This document shows, one piece after another, positions 4,922 through 7,023 of a stretch of DNA of 7,023 nucleotides. A program made the position numbers and the translations under genes. The stretch comes from an uncultured Thermoproteales archaeon. Lineage in GTDB: Archaea > Thermoproteota > Thermoprotei > Thermoproteales > Thermoproteaceae. The first letter of the stretch is position 1. Every line of letters starts with the position of its first letter. The stretch covers positions 1 to 7,023 of the forward strand of contig CAMLLK010000048.1 of the NCBI GenBank assembly GCA_946480885.1. The letters run 5' to 3'. Under the pieces are notes generated by a model. The model saw only the letters and a list, made by a program, of their open reading frames with translations, searched no databases and was not told where the DNA came from.

Positions 4922-5167
4922 GGCCCGGACGCGGCGCGCGAACCGCCTCCTATTAAGCCAAGACTTGATGTAAGGCCTCATATCCCTCAATTACTCCGGG
5001 ATGCTCATCATAACTGGCAGAGATTTAACGCGAAGTCAACATGGTGTATCCACGCCTACTATTCCACTTTAAACATAAAGCCTGTTGACTATCGCTACTG
5101 TGGAGTTGGAAAACTGGTGAGATTTAGCTATAAGGGGGCTGTGGATAAGTGCGAGACACGGCGTTAA
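4922..5167 (+). other. Start-less open frame, possible gene remnant
   Basis: This is the main content of the 362-base gap between the carbonic anhydrase and protease genes. A plus-strand frame stays open for 81 codons from just after a TAG (4919-4921) to TAA at 5165-5167, with no ATG, GTG or TTG in its first 65 codons or so. Its translation looks protein-like in part (for example LLRDAHHNWQRFNAKSTW and VGKLVRFSYKGAVDKCE) and contains three Cys, but I do not recognise it. It may be the tail of a decayed gene or chance. On the minus strand only a short Arg-rich frame ending just before the carbonic anhydrase promoter is seen. The rest of the gap holds that promoter and the protease terminator. 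Confidence 0.25.
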
Positions 5168-5215
5168 GACAAGACTGCCTTTACTGCGTCTTCCCGTGGC
5201 GGTAATAGAAAATTG

Positions 5216-5225
5216 TTTTAAAAAA
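5216..5225 (-). terminator. T-tract terminator after the S49 protease gene
   Basis: On the minus strand, 13 bases past the stop codon, TTTTTTAAAA followed by another short T-run (AATTTT) gives the U-rich RNA end used by archaeal RNA polymerase. No strong hairpin precedes it. Confidence 0.4.
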
Positions 5226-5237
5226 TGCCGTTGTGAT

Positions 5238-7023
5238 TTAGGGGTATGTCGTATGGGGCGGAATTGGCGGTATTAAGGGAGTCGGCCCGCTTGGCCTTTT
5301 AGGCGGCGGCGCTATGGGGCGCGGCTCTACAAGCCAGTTTATAAGCGTTTTGAAGAATTTGTAATTATCGCCTAGCTGAATGAAATACGGCGTAAAGCTC
5401 CTCACGGAGCCCACCGCGGTGAAGTTGCCCGTGCGCACGGCTATTGTGTACACGTCCTCGCCGTAGCCGAACATATAGGCCTTTACCCGTAGTTTGAGGC
5501 CAGAGGTTGCGGCGAAGGCAGTGGGGCTTAACAAAATAAGCCTTGAGGCGTTGAACAAAGACCCGTTGACGTGGACATACTGCCAATTGGCCGCGAAGTC
5601 GTGCGCGCCGAGTCCTGTGAAGTTGTACACTGCCCTTATGACTGTGATGTTGAAGTAAGTCAGCAGGGGGTCAAAGACTGTTGTGGCGGAATAGGGCGTT
5701 ATTATAATAAATGGAGGGGCTGAAATCATCCTGCTGGCCCTCATGTCGGCGAAATACAACGCCCTAACTCCCCTGCGGGTGGCGTTGTAAACTGCCTCAG
5801 CCGCTAGGTCTGTAAACGGCACAGTGGGGTTGACAATAATCAAGCCAGTGGCGTTTTCTAATAGCTGTTGTAGAGAGAGCTCATCCCTCGCAAGCCTTAG
5901 GGCAAAGCCCCTTTCCACAAGCTCCTTTGCCAAGACCTCAAAAAAGCCCCTTGGGATTATATTGCCGTGGGAAAGATCTAATACTACATAGGGCCTGTAG
6001 GGCTTTTTCTCCTCAGGCGGCGCCGCTGGCGGCATGGGGGTGACGTTTATGGGGTGGTGGGGTATTTGTATTGCCCCGGGCCACAGGTAGAATACAGGAG
6101 GGGCGGATACGTTCATTAGGAATTGAAGCGGTATCTTGTTGCCTGAGATTAGAGGTACTACTATTCCAAACCCCGTGGCGTTGTATTTCTCATATATGTC
6201 CACAACGGTGTAGTTTTTAAGCCCCAGCTCCCTGGCCATGTCCTCAACGGCGTCCCATAGACCCCCTATTTTATCAATGAGGCCTAGCCTTAGGGCAGTC
6301 TCTGCGTTGAATATTTTCGCTGTTTCAAAGACCTCAGGATCCGCCTTAAGCCTGCCGGCCCGTCCCTTTAATACCGCGGCGACGAAATTAGCCCTTGTCT
6401 TTTCAATGTCGTTGTAAAACTCGGTGAGGTCCATGCCGTAATATTTAAACGGCCCCGTGGTGTAAATATAATCGGGCAAGTCAATGAGGTATTCGTCGGG
6501 CCATAAGAGGGCTACTACGCCAATGCTCCCCACCCAGCTAGACGGCGTAGCGTATATCCTCCCGGCCGCCACCGCCGTGTAGTAAGCCCCCGAGGCCGCC
6601 AGACCCGCCACAACTGCGTATACAGTCTTATTAAGCCCCTTGATTGTTGAGTAAAGGCGCTCTGTTGCGCCGACAGCTCCTCCAGGCGAGTTGATCAGCA
6701 GTATTACGCCGGCAGTTTTGTTGTCAAACTGCAACTTCTTGACGTATTTAATGAGGAAATCTACATAGTAATCGAAGATGGGCTGATCCACCGGCACTAT
6801 TACAATCTCCCTCTCCGCGGCAGCCCTCTTCTCCAATCTTTTTACTCTCACAGTCAGTTCCTCCAGCGTTTTGTTTATTGAAGCAAGCCTCTCAGTCAAC
6901 GAGGAGTTAAGAGTCTTAACCTCTGCCGTTATTGACGACCTCACGTCGTCGATTTTCATAGTAATAGTCCTCTCGGCGTTCAATAGCCCCCACCACAGCG
7001 CAATGCCGAGGGCCAGCGCCGCA
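5238..7023 (-). CDS. Exported S49 (SppA-like) protease with C-terminal GATase-like domain, 5' partial
   Basis: The frame is open to the right edge. A TTG at 6983 is possible, but the upstream codons encode a hydrophobic helix (AALALGIALWWGLL), so the true start lies outside and the protein has a signal anchor. Residue numbers count from that TTG. A coiled-coil-like segment (about 13-55) precedes the S49 domain (60-260): LLINSPGG (95-102), the nucleophile Ser131 in AASGAYY, and the likely general base Lys180 in TGPFKYYG, with a Ser-Lys distance close to that of short SppA enzymes. After a Pro-rich linker (295-330) comes a second domain (331-550; VVLDLSHGN, IIVNPTVPF) that resembles the GATase-like DUF4350 domains of secreted archaeal proteins. 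The end is a Pro-rich tail with no membrane helix. Fifteen N-x-S/T sequons, spread over the length, support an extracellular, glycosylated body. SppA-type enzymes cut signal peptides and membrane protein fragments; the substrate here is unknown. Confidence 0.88.
   Translation of the reverse strand, partial: AALALGIALWWGLLNAERTITMKIDDVRSSITAEVKTLNSSLTERLASINKTLEELTVRVKRLEKRAAAEREIVIVPVDQPIFDYYVDFLIKYVKKLQFDNKTAGVILLINSPGGAVGATERLYSTIKGLNKTVYAVVAGLAASGAYYTAVAAGRIYATPSSWVGSIGVVALLWPDEYLIDLPDYIYTTGPFKYYGMDLTEFYNDIEKTRANFVAAVLKGRAGRLKADPEVFETAKIFNAETALRLGLIDKIGGLWDAVEDMARELGLKNYTVVDIYEKYNATGFGIVVPLISGNKIPLQFLMNVSAPPVFYLWPGAIQIPHHPINVTPMPPAAPPEEKKPYRPYVVLDLSHGNIIPRGFFEVLAKELVERGFALRLARDELSLQQLLENATGLIIVNPTVPFTDLAAEAVYNATRRGVRALYFADMRASRMISAPPFIIITPYSATTVFDPLLTYFNITVIRAVYNFTGLGAHDFAANWQYVHVNGSLFNASRLILLSPTAFAATSGLKLRVKAYMFGYGEDVYTIAVRTGNFTAVGSVRSFTPYFIQLGDNYKFFKTLINWLVEPRPIAPPPKRPSGPTPLIPPIPPHTTYP

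Noticed and set aside
5000..5020. Possible C box (ATGATGA on the minus strand) of a C/D-box guide RNA
   Set aside because: No D box (CTGA) at suitable distance and no paired C'/D' elements were found.

Overview
The window looks like chromosomal DNA from a hyperthermophilic crenarchaeon of the order Thermoproteales, most likely Pyrobaculum or a close relative. Three things point there: two genes of the PaREP1 family, which is typical of Pyrobaculum; strong use of AGG/AGA, CTA/ATA and GTG/TTG starts; and a recurring layout in which an AT-rich TATA-like box lies about 20-30 bases before the start codon with no Shine-Dalgarno, as expected for leaderless archaeal mRNAs. The genus is an inference from gene families and promoter style. 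No rRNA, tRNA, CRISPR array or intact insertion sequence was seen.

Left part (1-670). Two genes lie on the minus strand: a fragment of an unrecognised soluble protein cut by the left edge (1-133), preceded by a four-helix membrane protein (163-495). An AT-rich divergent intergenic region (496-670) holds promoters for both directions and a perfect 12-base palindrome.

Central plus-strand block (671-2989). A 62-residue precursor-like peptide (N-terminal charged segment, hydrophobic core, A-x-A cleavage motif, C-terminal part with four Cys) is followed by an FtsX/MacB-like ABC permease. The permease overlaps by 8 bases a radical SAM protein of the AmmeMemoRadiSam (AmrS) type. A small exported Cys-rich peptide, a permease and a radical SAM enzyme in a row invites a peptide-maturation hypothesis, but AmrS-type enzymes are widespread and the grouping may be incidental.

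PaREP1 region (3140-4250). A plus-strand PaREP1 gene is broken by an in-frame TAG and a frameshift. It faces an intact, convergent PaREP1 gene on the minus strand, and a small hairpin lies between their ends.

Right part (4369-7023), all minus strand. There is a beta-class (Cab-like) carbonic anhydrase with all expected zinc and catalytic residues, then a 362-base stretch with a start-less open frame that may be a gene remnant. Last comes a large exported S49 (SppA-like) Ser/Lys protease fused to a C-terminal GATase-like (DUF4350-like) domain. It carries 15 N-glycosylation sequons and a Pro-rich tail, and its start lies beyond the right edge.

Apart from the permease-AmrS pair the genes seem to be independently promoted. 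The likely metabolic role is bicarbonate supply by the carbonic anhydrase; the protease and the small peptide act at or outside the membrane.
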